Assembly (NCBI RefSeq): GCF_004803755.1
Contig: NZ_CP032311.1
Location: 3,860,501-3,924,500 of the forward strand
Direction: 5' to 3'
DNA: 64,000 nucleotides
DNA from: Pseudomonas sp. DG56-2
GTDB lineage: Bacteria; Pseudomonadota; Gammaproteobacteria; Pseudomonadales; Pseudomonadaceae
Shown: positions 36,436 to 45,751 of the stretch, piece after piece
Layout: every line of letters begins with the position of its first letter
Numbering within the stretch: the first letter of the stretch is position 1
The notes under the pieces: model-generated
The model's input: only the letters and a program-made list of their open reading frames with translations
What the model was told of the DNA's origin: nothing
The model's database searches: none
Made by a program: the position numbers and the translations under genes

Positions 36436-39400
36436 TCAACGCACCGGCCGGTTGATAGCGGCCCAGATCATGCCGCCGTGCTTCAATTGCTTGGCGATTT
36501 CCTGCTGAGCCCCGTCCTTGGCCGCCTTGGCGTAGGCCTGGCTGACTGCGCTCAAGTCCGTAGTCCCAGCTCCGGACTGCCCGCCTCCCTCAACAGAGAT
36601 TTCCTGCTGAACAACGACGGAGTTGGAGTTGCCTCCCGATGAAATCTGGCTGGGTATCGATTGCGGAGTGATTGAGCTGACCAGGCCCCCTTCGGCATAG
36701 CCACGGGTATTCAGCGATTCGAGCCAGTCCAGCATTCCCGGCTGGCTGACTACTTCCTTGCGTAATACGAATTCGCCGCCGTGCACGATGCCGGCCGGTT
36801 CAAACTTTCCACCGTTACCGGTGTAACCGCCGTCAGAAAATGTCGGGGTGTACGTCAATCCCGACGAAGCACTCCCTAGCCCATAATCGAATCCACCCGC
36901 ACCGGATGCTCCGGAAGATGTCGCAGACCCGGCTCCGGAGCCGATAAGACTGGTTCCAACCGTTCCAAGAATGCTCGAAAAGACGCTCGACGATGCAGCC
37001 TGCATCGCCATCTTCGCCAGCATCTTAGCGAAGCTGACTGCCACGTCGTCAAAAGTGTTATCTGCTCCAAACGCCCACTCCACCGCAGCATCGGTCAGTC
37101 CATCGTACAGCGAGGTGAACGCTGATTTAGCCTGCCCGGCTACGTCCCGCGCCTGATCGATATAATTCTGGAAGGCCGACGAAGCGCCGCTACGCCAATT
37201 TCCTTGGGCTTCAGATATCTTGGCGTAGTTGTCGACCACGGTGTCGCGGTACTTGTCCTCGGCCTTACCCAAGACATCCAGGTCACGCTCGTAGTCATTC
37301 TGGCTGTACTTGTCCGGAGCTGTGCGGCGGCGATCCAGTAACTTGGCGCGCTCATCGTTGAAACGATCAGTGGCCCCATCCAGGTCACGCTGCAGTCCGG
37401 CTTGGCGATCACCAAGTCCAAGCGAGCTTGCAGCCCTGGTACCGGAAGTCGAAAGTGCGGCGCGTTGGCGCTCCAGCTGATCGACGTAGGCCTGAGTGGC
37501 TGCCTTCTGTCGTTTCAGCCGCCCCTCCTCGTTCGTGGCCAGCACCGCCAGCTCCGAATCAGCGTCCTTCTGCGCCTTGACCATGTTGGCCCGGGCATCG
37601 GCGATCTTCTGGTCCAGCTGGACCCGCTGGGCGGCCGAGGTACCGGCCTTGCCCTTGGCAGCTTCGAGCGCCGCGATCTCCGCCTGGTAGGCGTTGGTCA
37701 CCTCGTCCTTCTGCTGCTCGATGATGGCTGTGCGCTGGGTCGCGTAGGACTCCTGGGAGATGATGCCGGCCTTCTGGGCAGCGTCCAGTTCCTTCTGGTT
37801 GTTCTTGTACTCGGCCAGGATGGCATTGAGGGCGTTCTTCTGCGTGTTGAAACCGGAGAGGTCAACAGCACCAGGGCGTCCGACTGGGTCCTTGTACTGC
37901 TCGGCGATGTTACTGCGGACCCTTGCGATGGACTCAGGATTGAGTCGAGCATCGGCTGGATCCTTCTTCCTGATGATATCCAGGGAACGCTCGTACTCCT
38001 TGAGTGCCTCGCTGCGTTTCTTGGAGTTGTTCCAGGCCGACTTCTCCAGGGCATCGACCTTGGCCATAGCCTTGATGGTCTTCTCGTTGGCTTCCGCCTC
38101 CTGGCGGTCGAATGCAGCGTTTTCCTCCTGGGCTGCTTTCTTGTCCCTCAAGAACTGGAGCTGATCGGTGTAAAACTCGACCATGGTGTCGCGGTTCTGG
38201 AAGGCACCAACGTCGCCGCGCTCGGCACCGGCCAAGTTGATCTCGGCCTGACGGATATCGTCGTCGATGCTCTCCCGACCAATGTTTTTCAACTGATCGG
38301 CAGCCTTGGCGACCGCGTTGTAACCGCGCTCCCACCAGCTCAGGTTCTCGATGATCTTCGGGGTGCGCTCGTTGATAGCGTCCGCGAAGGCTTCGGTGGC
38401 GAGCTTGACGGCGTCCGCGTGCCTCCCTTGCTGCTCAAGAGCGGCAATCTGCGAGTAGACCGAGCTCGTCAAGTAGTTGTACTGCGTGTTCAGCGCGACC
38501 GAGGCTTTCACTGGGTCGTCCGCCAGCTTGACGAACTCGGCAATGGTCTCGGAAACCGCTTTCCCTGTTGCCTCCTCCATCGATACGGCTGCTTGGGCCA
38601 CATCCATGAAGCTGTCGCCGGCTATCTTGCCGCTACCGGCCAGGCTCGCCAGAACCGATGCAGCTGCCCCGGTTGTGCCAACAGTCGAACTCACCTGCTT
38701 GGCCATACTGCCCAGTTGGTCGGCAGTCAGCCCAGCCGAATTACCCGTCAGGATCAGCGCGTTGCTGTAGGCGTCTGCCTCTTCGGAGCCTTTGTAAAAG
38801 GCATACCCCAGCGTCACTGCGGCAGCAGCCGACACGGTAAAGGGGTTGATCAGGCCAAGGATGTAGCCGCCTAAGGCGCGCGCTGCCGGGCCAAGCCCGC
38901 CGAACATGTCCTTGAGCTGGCCGCCCTGCTGCAAGGCAACCATCATGATCGGCTGGCCAGCGACGATCGACGTGAAAATATCAGTGAACTGAGCCGGTAC
39001 ACCTCGCAACGCTGCAGCGGTGGCCTTTGCAGTCATGCCAGTACTGCTCAGCGAGGCATCCGCACTGCCCAGGGCAGCCCTCGCCTGGTCAATCTTCCCC
39101 TTGTACTCAGCGAAAGTCTCAGGATCGAGAGCGCCGCTGGCTTTGAAGCCCTGCAGCTTCTGCTCCATCTGATCCAGACGGCTCATGGCTGCGACAGTAG
39201 GGTCGATTTTACCGAGAAGGTCGTCGAGAGCCAGGCCCTGATCGCGCTGTGCGGCTGCTGCGGTCTTGGCGGATCCGGCCAGGCGCTCTTCTGTTACCAG
39301 CAAAGCTTGTGCACGGGTGTTGATGGCTGCTTGCCGGCTGGCGTTGTCCGACAGGACGGCATTCGCCTGGCTGGTAACTTCGGCGGTTCGAGCGGTTGCA

Positions 39401-39852
39401 CGGTTCAGCGATTGAACGTACTCACTCGCCTCCAGGGATGCCCGCGCCATGGCCAACAGGCGAGCCTGCTGCTCATCAGCAGTTTCGGCGGCACGGCGGC
39501 TTGCCTGGGCGCCTGCGTCCGTGGCGGTGGTCAGCGCGGCCTGTGCTTGCCCGGCCTGCTCAGCCCCAGCCTTGAATGCAGTCATGCCCGCCGCAGCGGT
39601 GGTCACGGCACGGCCGACCGTGATCATCTGCTGGGCCAGTTCAGCCTGCTTGGCGTTGAGGGCCTGCAATTCCTGAACTATCTGCCGGGTATCACCTTGC
39701 ATTCCGCTCAGTGCTGATTCCCAGGCGCGCCCGGTCTTACCCGCCGATTCCTCGCTACGCTTGCCAGCGTCTGCCAGCTTGTCCAGGTCCGTCGCGGCGT
39801 GCGCGGCATCGCCGGAATCAACCCGGATGCCCAGTTCGGCAATGGTGGTCAT
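36436..39852 (-). CDS. tail tape measure protein
   Basis: A protein of 1138 residues: extensive coiled coil in the N-terminal half ([20 protein letters not shown]), a lambda gpH-type region with [21 protein letters not shown], a hydrophobic segment near residues 320-360 ([27 protein letters not shown]) and a C-terminal part with [12 protein letters not shown], close to the H-type C-terminus. It sets tail length. It is preceded by the G/T chaperone genes and begins four bases after the T frame ends. Confidence 0.94.
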   Translation of the reverse strand: MTTIAELGIRVDSGDAAHAATDLDKLADAGKRSEESAGKTGRAWESALSGMQGDTRQIVQELQALNAKQAELAQQMITVGRAVTTAAAGMTAFKAGAEQAGQAQAALTTATDAGAQASRRAAETADEQQARLLAMARASLEASEYVQSLNRATARTAEVTSQANAVLSDNASRQAAINTRAQALLVTEERLAGSAKTAAAAQRDQGLALDDLLGKIDPTVAAMSRLDQMEQKLQGFKASGALDPETFAEYKGKIDQARAALGSADASLSSTGMTAKATAAALRGVPAQFTDIFTSIVAGQPIMMVALQQGGQLKDMFGGLGPAARALGGYILGLINPFTVSAAAAVTLGYAFYKGSEEADAYSNALILTGNSAGLTADQLGSMAKQVSSTVGTTGAAASVLASLAGSGKIAGDSFMDVAQAAVSMEEATGKAVSETIAEFVKLADDPVKASVALNTQYNYLTSSVYSQIAALEQQGRHADAVKLATEAFADAINERTPKIIENLSWWERGYNAVAKAADQLKNIGRESIDDDIRQAEINLAGAERGDVGAFQNRDTMVEFYTDQLQFLRDKKAAQEENAAFDRQEAEANEKTIKAMAKVDALEKSAWNNSKKRSEALKEYERSLDIIRKKDPADARLNPESIARVRSNIAEQYKDPVGRPGAVDLSGFNTQKNALNAILAEYKNNQKELDAAQKAGIISQESYATQRTAIIEQQKDEVTNAYQAEIAALEAAKGKAGTSAAQRVQLDQKIADARANMVKAQKDADSELAVLATNEEGRLKRQKAATQAYVDQLERQRAALSTSGTRAASSLGLGDRQAGLQRDLDGATDRFNDERAKLLDRRRTAPDKYSQNDYERDLDVLGKAEDKYRDTVVDNYAKISEAQGNWRSGASSAFQNYIDQARDVAGQAKSAFTSLYDGLTDAAVEWAFGADNTFDDVAVSFAKMLAKMAMQAASSSVFSSILGTVGTSLIGSGAGSATSSGASGAGGFDYGLGSASSGLTYTPTFSDGGYTGNGGKFEPAGIVHGGEFVLRKEVVSQPGMLDWLESLNTRGYAEGGLVSSITPQSIPSQISSGGNSNSVVVQQEISVEGGGQSGAGTTDLSAVSQAYAKAAKDGAQQEIAKQLKHGGMIWAAINRPVR

Positions 39853-39855
39853 GCT

Positions 39856-40173
39856 CTACTCCGTTGATTCAGCCATGACGGCCAGAGCCTCGGCCTCCAT
39901 TACGCGGAGGTCGGGAAAAATGTTGGGAAGGTCGCGGCGCTTGATGCCGAGCATCGAGGCGATGGCCGGGATGATTGAATAATCCAGGCCCGAAGCACCG
40001 CCCATGCCCGTCCGCCACTGAGTGGACATTGCCTCGAACAGGCGGAAGGCTGGCCAGGCGTCCGGCCAGACCTCTACCTCTTCCTCGGGAAGGTCGGCGC
40101 GGCTCAGGCCGAGCATCGCCAGTTGCCCTTCGGAGGCGCCCTGCTCGTAGACAGCCCTGGCCGCGCTCTTCAG
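39856..40173 (-). CDS. tail assembly chaperone T domain, made as a G-T frameshift fusion
   Basis: A frame of 105 codons in the -1 frame relative to G, open from the slippery site to a TAG at 39856. Its product (AVYEQGASEGQLAMLGLSRADLP, then GASGLDYSIIPAIASMLGIKRRDL) is of the phage tail-chaperone T / DUF1799 type. It lacks a good start of its own; an internal ATG at 40116 has no convincing ribosome binding site. Fusion by -1 slippage would give a G-T protein of about 232 residues. In lambda the G:GT ratio matters for loading the tape measure protein. Confidence 0.85.
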   Translation of the reverse strand: MKSAARAVYEQGASEGQLAMLGLSRADLPEEEVEVWPDAWPAFRLFEAMSTQWRTGMGGASGLDYSIIPAIASMLGIKRRDLPNIFPDLRVMEAEALAVMAESTE

Positions 40174-40553
40174 TTTCCCAGACGGGCCGCGCTGTATGCG
40201 CTCTGGAAGGCGTCGATGACAGCTTTTGGCGCGCCGGTGCAGGTGCGCACCAGGTCGAGGATGGCGTCGTCGCTGAACTCGTCGTCGAGATCCCAGCCGG
40301 CCACGATATCCTTCAGCTGATCAGCCTGAAGCTCGATCTCGGCGGCAGTGGCGTCCTTCCAGCTGACACCCTCCTCCTTCGCCTTTTCCGCCCAAGCATC
40401 GCGCGCCTTGTTCCAGCGGTCGAACATCTCGGACAGCGCGATACGGTCCAAGTAACGGAACTCGAAACCAACCTCGACCGGGGCGGAGCCGACCCGTGGA
40501 AGCTGTACTGCGGCGCCGAACGTTGGGTTCTGCGCGATTTTGATCTTCGCCAT
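40170..40553 (-). CDS. tail assembly chaperone G
   Basis: A 127-residue acidic protein (MAKIKIAQNPTFGAAVQLPRVG, VSWKDATAAEIELQADQLKDIVAGWDLDDEF) corresponding to lambda gpG by position and frameshift arrangement. It ends LGN-stop exactly at a GGGAAAC heptamer, after which the T frame continues. Confidence 0.88.
   Translation of the reverse strand: MAKIKIAQNPTFGAAVQLPRVGSAPVEVGFEFRYLDRIALSEMFDRWNKARDAWAEKAKEEGVSWKDATAAEIELQADQLKDIVAGWDLDDEFSDDAILDLVRTCTGAPKAVIDAFQSAYSAARLGN
40173..40179 (-). promoter_or_regulatory. programmed -1 frameshift slippery site GGGAAAC
   Basis: Read in the G frame as G GGA AAC followed at once by the TGA stop, this fits X XXY YYZ perfectly. Lambda uses GGGAAAG at the same gene junction. 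The T frame is -1 relative to G and open across this point. Confidence 0.85.
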
Positions 40554-40562
40554 GGATCCCCC

Positions 40563-41216
40563 TTAGGCGTTGTAGCGGGTCGGGCGACCGGACAGGCCGA
40601 TGCTGATGGTACGGGTCATCAGCTGGTTGCGGTCCATGGTCGGGGTGCTGGTGATGCTCACGTAGCCGGGCATCAGGATCTGGCGATTGCCAGGCAGCTT
40701 CAGGCGGACAACCGCAAGCTCCTTGGAGTCGTCATAGCCCTCGACCACGCTGACATATCCGGCCTCGGGCTGATCTTCGACGGCGATCGAAACGCTGATC
40801 GGGTTGCGGTTGGTGGGGAACTGGAGGTCATCGTCATTCTCCAGGTAGCCAACGGTGAGAAACTGCTGCTCGCCACCGGATACAGTGAAGGCGGTGACCT
40901 TGGAGATCTGGGTCCAGCCCGAAACCGGTACAACAGACCCGGCGCCAGCACCTGCGGTGAAGCGCTCCTCGTTGGTGGTATCGAGACCGGCCAGGGAGAA
41001 AGCGTCGGTGGTAACACCGGACGCCTTGACGGCGCGGTCGTTGATCAGCGCCCAGCCGGAGTTGATCAGCAGGATATCGCCAGCGTCGATGCCGTGACCG
41101 ACGGAGGCGGCCACCGGCGGCTTGGCGTTGGTCAGGGAGGTGAAAGGTACAGCGGCGCCGAGAACAGAAGCGATCTCGACAACAGAGCCGTTGGGCAGCG
41201 GGATGCGTGCGGCCAT
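40563..41216 (-). CDS. major tail tube protein
   Basis: A 217-residue protein (MAARIPLPNGSVVEIASVLG, GLDTTNEERFTAGAGAGSVVPV, DQPEAGYVSVVEGYDDSKELAVVRLKLPG) located directly upstream of G as the tail tube gene is in lambda-like phages. It is beta-rich, as expected for a tube subunit. ATG 41216 is preferred to an ATG 15 bases earlier because GAGGAAA then has proper spacing. Confidence 0.8.
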   Translation of the reverse strand: MAARIPLPNGSVVEIASVLGAAVPFTSLTNAKPPVAASVGHGIDAGDILLINSGWALINDRAVKASGVTTDAFSLAGLDTTNEERFTAGAGAGSVVPVSGWTQISKVTAFTVSGGEQQFLTVGYLENDDDLQFPTNRNPISVSIAVEDQPEAGYVSVVEGYDDSKELAVVRLKLPGNRQILMPGYVSITSTPTMDRNQLMTRTISIGLSGRPTRYNA

Positions 41217-41255
41217 GGAGTGTTTCCTCATTGATGCCCGCCAGGCGGCGGTTGG

Positions 41256-41684
41256 TTATGCCCCAGCGGGCGGTTGGTCTGCGACACCCTGATAGGTGAA
41301 GCTGGCCGGGACCGTGTAGGTCGCCGGCTCGGTGATCGTGGGACCCTGCTCCAGCGGCTCGACGATCAACCCTTCGAATCCGTTGCGGCTGAGTTCGGTG
41401 TCGACGCGGAACAAGGTGCTCAGCTCGTCGACCAGGGCCTCGGCAGTAACCAGGGCCTGGCCCGCTGGGCACACGATGCTGATCTGGTAGATACCCCGGT
41501 ACTCATAGGCCTCAGCAGCCAAGTAGCGGGTCGTGGTGCTGGCCGGTAATAGGAAGGCCCGGAGGTAGGTTTCACCCGGAGCGGCCTCGAAGCCGTCCTC
41601 CATGTGCGCAATCCGGACCGAGCGCGCAGCTGCCCAGGCGGCCAGCTTGATCTCAATCGCCTGGCGGGCGCGTGCGTGGCTCAT
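41256..41684 (-). CDS. tail terminator protein (gpU-like, DUF4128)
   Basis: A 142-residue protein beginning MSHARARQAIEIKLAAWAAARS and containing YLRAFLLPASTTTRYLAAEA followed by YRGIYQISIVCPAG, a pattern typical of DUF4128 / tail terminator proteins that cap the tube and stop tail elongation. Its start overlaps the next upstream stop by four bases (ATGA). Confidence 0.8.
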   Translation of the reverse strand: MSHARARQAIEIKLAAWAAARSVRIAHMEDGFEAAPGETYLRAFLLPASTTTRYLAAEAYEYRGIYQISIVCPAGQALVTAEALVDELSTLFRVDTELSRNGFEGLIVEPLEQGPTITEPATYTVPASFTYQGVADQPPAGA

Positions 41685-42355
41685 ACCTGGTTGTTCCTGA
41701 TGGCTTCGTCGACGATGCGTTGGAAGTTGGCCAGGGTCACACGCACCATTCCGTGCGGCGCCTGGGTGGAGTGGCCGTACTCGAGTGGGATCGCATACGG
41801 CAGATTGTTCACGATGTAGGCGGTCTGGCCGATTGTCAGCGCCGCGACCTGCGCCTTCAGTTCGGCGATGGTCTCATTACCAGATCGGTCGATCCGATCG
41901 AGCTCGCCAGTTGCCGGAGCATCGATGGAGAATTGCCAGTTGCCACGAAAGCGCCCGCCGACATACCCCTGGCCGGCCACAAGACCGTTCACAGCGAAGT
42001 TCTGATCGCGCTCTGCCTTGGTGAGTGGCTTGGCGTATCTGACGCCCTTGCGCAGCTTGCCGGCCTTGGTGAAGTTGTCCTGGTTCAGGTTGATAAGGGT
42101 GTTGCGCACCGTAACCTTGAAGTCGTAGCTGTCAGCAGCCCTAGTGTTAGCCGCTCGATGAGCTACGTTGGCCTTCCAGATCTCGGGATCGCCCACTGGC
42201 GACATGCGGATGACACTGCTACCAACCTCAATAACGATCTCGCGAAACGTGGCATCAAGCGCCTGCTCAGCCTGCTCCGCGAAAGCCCGAATGGCTTCAG
42301 CGAATCCGCCCTGCAGCCCGCCATACCGCTGCGTCATGTGTGAACCGCGTGGCAT
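41681..42355 (-). CDS. tail completion / neck protein (HK97 gp10 or gpZ-like)
   Basis: A 224-residue protein with SSVIRMSPVGDPEIWKANVA, FRGNWQFSIDAP and YIVNNLPYAIPLEYGHSTQAPHGMVRVTLANF. The YA..LEYG pattern near a C-terminal HGMV is characteristic of tail completion proteins. The ATG at 42355 is preceded by GAGGAAGT. It is coupled to the terminator gene downstream. Confidence 0.8.
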   Translation of the reverse strand: MPRGSHMTQRYGGLQGGFAEAIRAFAEQAEQALDATFREIVIEVGSSVIRMSPVGDPEIWKANVAHRAANTRAADSYDFKVTVRNTLINLNQDNFTKAGKLRKGVRYAKPLTKAERDQNFAVNGLVAGQGYVGGRFRGNWQFSIDAPATGELDRIDRSGNETIAELKAQVAALTIGQTAYIVNNLPYAIPLEYGHSTQAPHGMVRVTLANFQRIVDEAIRNNQV

Positions 42356-42357
42356 GG

Positions 42358-42750
42358 TCACTTCCTCAACTGAATGGTCCAGGTAGCCTGAGCGGGGTCT
42401 TCAGACACGCTGAGTGCTCGGTAGCCGCTAACTTGGTCGCCGATTTTGGGCGCGGCAGGGGTTTCGCTTACCTGCCCACCCTGCCCCTCAAACAGCTCGT
42501 TCTGGAGCACCAGCAGCTTCACATCCTCGGTCTGGATACGAGAGCCATCGATCTCCTTTGCCAGGTAGCTGCCGAACACGCCCCGTCCGACGTAGTAGGT
42601 AGTGGAAGCCGGCACCGTACCGCCGATCGCGGGATCGTACCCACTCTTTACGGTGCGGGATCCAGCAACCGGCTTCACCGTGTCGGCCAGACCGTCAGGA
42701 TCATCGAATGCTTCCGCCAGGTCGGCCTGGACCTCTTCGCGCATGCCCAT
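42358..42750 (-). CDS. head-tail joining region protein (130 aa), unknown
   Basis: A small protein, MGMREEVQADLAEAFDDPDGLADTV followed by YYVGRGVFGSYLAKEIDGSRIQTEDVKLLVLQNEL and a beta-rich C-terminus. Its place between capsid-connector and tail completion genes suggests a head-tail joining role as for lambda FII-type proteins. Some homologues are misannotated as sugar kinases in databases; nothing here supports an enzyme. The start was moved inward from a longer frame that runs into the plus-strand gene. Confidence 0.75.
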   Translation of the reverse strand: MGMREEVQADLAEAFDDPDGLADTVKPVAGSRTVKSGYDPAIGGTVPASTTYYVGRGVFGSYLAKEIDGSRIQTEDVKLLVLQNELFEGQGGQVSETPAAPKIGDQVSGYRALSVSEDPAQATWTIQLRK

Positions 42751-42790
42751 TTGAAATACACTCCAGCCAATCCCCAAGAAGAGATCGATC

Positions 42791-43015
42791 ATGAATAAAA
42801 AAGCTGAATGCGAGGCCGCCATCCGCCACCTTGTCCACGAATGGGCAAAAGCCCAAGAGCAGCCTTCAGGCTGGCACCCGAGCTTCGGCTCATTCAAAAG
42901 CTGGCTTCGCGACCAAGGCTATGGCCACTACTTGGAATTCAGGAGCGTGATGCCGGCCAGCGACGTCGCTGAACAGTGGTTCGATCAAGAGCTGAAGCAG
43001 GGATGGCGAAACTGA
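42791..43015 (+). CDS. plus-strand small gene in the head-tail operon (candidate moron, 74 aa)
   Basis: A 74-residue soluble protein (MNKKAECEAAIRHLVHEWAK, then HPSFGSFKSWLRDQGYGHYLEF and a C-terminal EQWFDQELKQGWRN) encoded opposite to all surrounding late genes, with an AAGAAGAGA site before the ATG. It fits tightly between a minus-strand start (42750) and a minus-strand stop (43022). The composition and an aromatic-rich pattern look like real protein. Expression from the lysogen is possible. Function unknown. Confidence 0.75.
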   Translation: MNKKAECEAAIRHLVHEWAKAQEQPSGWHPSFGSFKSWLRDQGYGHYLEFRSVMPASDVAEQWFDQELKQGWRN

Positions 43016-43021
43016 TCGCGC

Positions 43022-43399
43022 TCAAACCCGCTTGAGCAGAACGGTGCCGGATCGTCTGACCCAGGGGGCTATCAGGTCCAATGCGAAGTTCTCAGCCGCG
43101 GACAGCTCAACTGAGCCCTCGGCGTAGGTCTTGCTGGTCGAGGTGCCAGACTGAGCTGACACGGTCTTGCTGAGCACCTCTTTGCCGGTGTCCTTGTAGA
43201 GCTTGTTCTCGGCAGCCAGCTTGGCCACCTGTGCACCAGCGGACACGATCGCGTCCGGCACCGGGTCTGGCACCGCCCGCCTGATCTTGGCCGTGAGCCA
43301 GGCATTGGCCATGGCTACGGCAAGGACCGCATCACCCGAGCCCGCCCAGTCCGGCCCAAGCTTCTGGTCGACGTCAGCGACGGTGATGAAGTCGGTCAT
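43022..43399 (-). CDS. head-tail connector-like protein (125 aa)
   Basis: A small alpha-helical protein (ITVADVDQKLGPDWAGSGDAVLAVAMANAWL, APWVRRSGTVLLKRV) in the position of the gp6/gp15-like adaptor that binds the portal. Assignment rests on size, helix content and position. Confidence 0.65.
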   Translation of the reverse strand: MTDFITVADVDQKLGPDWAGSGDAVLAVAMANAWLTAKIRRAVPDPVPDAIVSAGAQVAKLAAENKLYKDTGKEVLSKTVSAQSGTSTSKTYAEGSVELSAAENFALDLIAPWVRRSGTVLLKRV

Positions 43400-43402
43400 G
43401 GC

Positions 43403-43837
43403 TTACTCCTTTGGGATCAGGGCCTGCAGGTCGGGCTTGTTGAGGGCGGCGTCGAAGGTGATGCCCTGGGCCGTCAACCACTCCTTCAGCTGCGGGACCT
43501 TCATTTTGTGCGGGTCGGTCTCGTCGTCGCCGCCCTCTGCCTCAATCGCTTTGTCGATCTCGGCCTGGCTGCTCACAGAGGCATAGCCAGCCGGCGGGTA
43601 AGCCGAAGCCTTGTAGCCCTCCGCTACCCACTGGGTGATGGTCGGGCCGTCCAGCCGCAGGCCTTCTTCGATCTCGCTGACGCTGATGCCTTGTCGCTGG
43701 TAGGCCTCCCCAATGTGCGGAGCCTCGCCCTGCACGGACACCGAAGTGGCCCCGTCGATGACGCCAAAGAATTGGTCCAGACGGCGATAGCAGGTACCGC
43801 GCTCGCTGCCCGGGGAGTTGGTGTAGATGACTTTCAT
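43403..43837 (-). CDS. capsid-adjacent protein with C-terminal HeH/SAP-like motif (144 aa)
   Basis: A protein starting MKVIYTNSPGSERGTCYRRL and ending with KMKVPQLKEWLTAQGITFDA followed by NKPDLQALIPK, a helix-extended-loop-helix pattern like the HeH domain found in phage head proteins. GGAG precedes the ATG at 43837. It may decorate the capsid or aid DNA-head contacts; unproven. Confidence 0.65.
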   Translation of the reverse strand: MKVIYTNSPGSERGTCYRRLDQFFGVIDGATSVSVQGEAPHIGEAYQRQGISVSEIEEGLRLDGPTITQWVAEGYKASAYPPAGYASVSSQAEIDKAIEAEGGDDETDPHKMKVPQLKEWLTAQGITFDAALNKPDLQALIPKE

Positions 43838-43883
43838 GGTGAGCTCCTGCACAGGGCGCCAAGTCGGCGCCCCGCATCATGGG

Positions 43884-44861
43884 TCAAGGGGTGGCGGTGC
43901 CGCTGATGACGGCGGCGAACGGCACCTGCTTGCGGTCGAACACACGTTCCCAGTTCGCAGCGCTGGCGTACTGGGTGGCGTTCGGGCTCAGGTTAAGGTT
44001 GTTGCTGCCTTTCCAGCTGAAACCGGCGGGCTGCAGGATGAAGGTCTTGCGTTCCCACAGGACTTCGGCACCGCCGCCATTGCCACCGTCCGGCTTGCGC
44101 TGCAGCTCGACCGGCACATGCGGAGTCCCCTCGCCATAACCGAAAGCGCCTTGGCCGAAGAATACCGACAGGAATTGACCGGGCGCATAGGTCAGGCTGT
44201 CATCCATGAACACCGGCTTGCCGAGGTAGGTGGCCAGGATGATTTTGCCGGTCGAATCGCGCAGGTACTCAATCAGGTCCTGCTTGACCATCTGGTTCAT
44301 GACCACCGAGTGGACGCCGATGGCTCCGAACATGTCGGCCGCATCGCCGGCAGTGAAGGCAGCGTCCTGAAACGCGGTGGCGCTGATGGTGGCACCTGCG
44401 TCCTTGACCATGTCACCGGCATTGTTGGCAATGTTCGACGCGATGATGCCTCGTGCAGCGCCCAGCAGATAACGCTGCCACTGGCGAGTCCAGTACGTAC
44501 CGAAGCGGTTGCGGATGTGCTGCATGGGCTCGCTATTGGCCAGCTCAGCAGTGAGGTCGGCAACACCGTAACCTTTGTTGAGGTAAAGCGTGCGGGCCCG
44601 CATGCTGCCCTGCTCGGCCTTGCCGACCTCGCCCAAGTCATCCGGGTTGTCGTTGGAGATGTTCGGCGCCTCGTCGGCGTCGAGATCTTGCCAGTAGCTG
44701 ATCTCGGAGGTGCCCTGGCCGTTGTTGGCGATATTGTCGAGCGTCGGCGAGCGGGTCACGATTCCCGATTCGAAGACGGAAGTTTTTTCAGGGGTGTTCA
44801 CCGGCGCCAGCGCGCCGTAGTAGTCGCGGACGAAGATGTCCGACAGCTGGGTCGTGGCCAT
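43884..44861 (-). CDS. major capsid protein
   Basis: A 325-residue protein starting MATTQLSDIFVRDYYGALA, with ISYWQDLDADEAPNISNDNP, NKGYGVADLTAELANSEPMQ and VMNQMVKQDLIEYLRDSTGK. This profile and its place just after the scaffold gene mark it as the HK97-fold coat protein subgroup found in many Pseudomonas siphophages with DUF4055 portals. Confidence 0.88.
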   Translation of the reverse strand: MATTQLSDIFVRDYYGALAPVNTPEKTSVFESGIVTRSPTLDNIANNGQGTSEISYWQDLDADEAPNISNDNPDDLGEVGKAEQGSMRARTLYLNKGYGVADLTAELANSEPMQHIRNRFGTYWTRQWQRYLLGAARGIIASNIANNAGDMVKDAGATISATAFQDAAFTAGDAADMFGAIGVHSVVMNQMVKQDLIEYLRDSTGKIILATYLGKPVFMDDSLTYAPGQFLSVFFGQGAFGYGEGTPHVPVELQRKPDGGNGGGAEVLWERKTFILQPAGFSWKGSNNLNLSPNATQYASAANWERVFDRKQVPFAAVISGTATP

Positions 44862-44864
44862 GGA

Positions 44865-45638
44865 TTAGGTTCCTTGGGTGGCTTGCAGTTTTTTGAATGC
44901 TTCGGGGTTGTCGCGAGCGATCGCAGCGCGCTCGGTCTCGGTGTACTCACCCCACTTCTTCGTGGCCTTGCCACCGTTGTCGCCGGTCTGCCCGGCACCC
45001 TGAGCCCTTGGCCACAGGTGTGTGGCGGTTTCGCGCAGCGATTCCGCCCATTCGAGGGGAGACAGCGGGGTCTTGCCATCCTTCCCGTACACGACTTCGC
45101 CGGCACGGTCAGTGGCAATAGGCTCGCCGTCTTCGCTCAGTTTGAAGGTGCCGCGGGCGCGGAGGATGATGTCCTCGGCAGCCTCAGGCAGCGCGCCGGC
45201 CTTGATAGCAGCGGCGCGGATGGAGTCGGCCAGCACCTTGTCGCTGTACTTGGCAGCGAAGGCTTCAGCCTTATCAGCGCGCTCGTTGGCGGCCTTAACC
45301 TGCTTGTCCAGGTCGCCGCGCAGGCGCTCGGTACGGCGGGTAATGACCTCGTCCAGCTTGCCCTCTGCAATCAGCTTGGTCTCTTCGTCCTGGCCTACTT
45401 TGGCCAGCAGGCCCTTCACAGCGTCGATGTCCAGGCCTTCGAACTGGCCCTTCAGCTTGTCGAGCTCAGTCTTGATGGTCTTGTTGGAGCCGATCAGCTC
45501 TTGGTTCTTGGACTTGAGGCCCGAGACCTCGCCGTCCAGAAATTTCTGCACCTCGCCGCCCAGCGCTGCCTTGAGGGCTGCGGTTTGGTTCTCGTCGAGG
45601 GTGAGGCCGTGGGCGGCCGGGTCGAAGTCAAAAGGCAT
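44865..45638 (-). CDS. capsid scaffolding protein
   Basis: A 257-residue highly charged helical protein (MPFDFDPAAHGLTLDENQTAALKAAL, VSGLKSKNQELIGSNKTIKT, TRRTERLRGDLDKQVKAANERA) typical of phage minor structural GP20-type scaffolds. It lies immediately upstream of the capsid gene. AGGGGA precedes the ATG at 45638. Confidence 0.85.
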   Translation of the reverse strand: MPFDFDPAAHGLTLDENQTAALKAALGGEVQKFLDGEVSGLKSKNQELIGSNKTIKTELDKLKGQFEGLDIDAVKGLLAKVGQDEETKLIAEGKLDEVITRRTERLRGDLDKQVKAANERADKAEAFAAKYSDKVLADSIRAAAIKAGALPEAAEDIILRARGTFKLSEDGEPIATDRAGEVVYGKDGKTPLSPLEWAESLRETATHLWPRAQGAGQTGDNGGKATKKWGEYTETERAAIARDNPEAFKKLQATQGT

Positions 45639-45681
45639 GTGGCTATCCCCTGGGGATTGATTGGCCCGCCTGGCGGGCATG

Positions 45682-45704
45682 AAAAAGCCCCGCAATTGCG
45701 AGGC
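45682..45704 (-). terminator. rho-independent terminator between MuF-type gene and scaffold
   Basis: On the minus strand GCCTCGC and GCGGGGC flank a four-base loop, followed by TTTTT. It separates packaging/portal genes from capsid genes, so late antitermination or a fresh promoter must act here. Confidence 0.75.
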
Positions 45705-45712
45705 CTGTAGAT

Positions 45713-45749
45713 CGCGCCACGAAATCGTGGCTCTGCGTTTTGTGGCGCG
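45713..45749. repeat. prophage stem-loop repeat, copy 1
   Basis: Arms CGCGCCACGAAA and TTTTGTGGCGCG (12 bp, one G-T pair) around a 13-base loop, in the gap just beyond the MuF-type gene stop and next to the terminator. Two further copies lie at 51642 and 60259. Confidence 0.8.
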
Positions 45750-45751
45750 GA

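Noticed and set aside
37402..38874. 490-codon plus-strand frame opposite the tape measure gene
   Set aside because: Antisense shadow of a coding region; Leu/Val/Gly/Arg-rich composition is the mirror of coiled-coil codons.
43827..45710. 627-codon plus-strand frame opposite the capsid and scaffold genes
   Set aside because: Antisense reading of two clear head genes; a long frame expected from high-GC codon bias.
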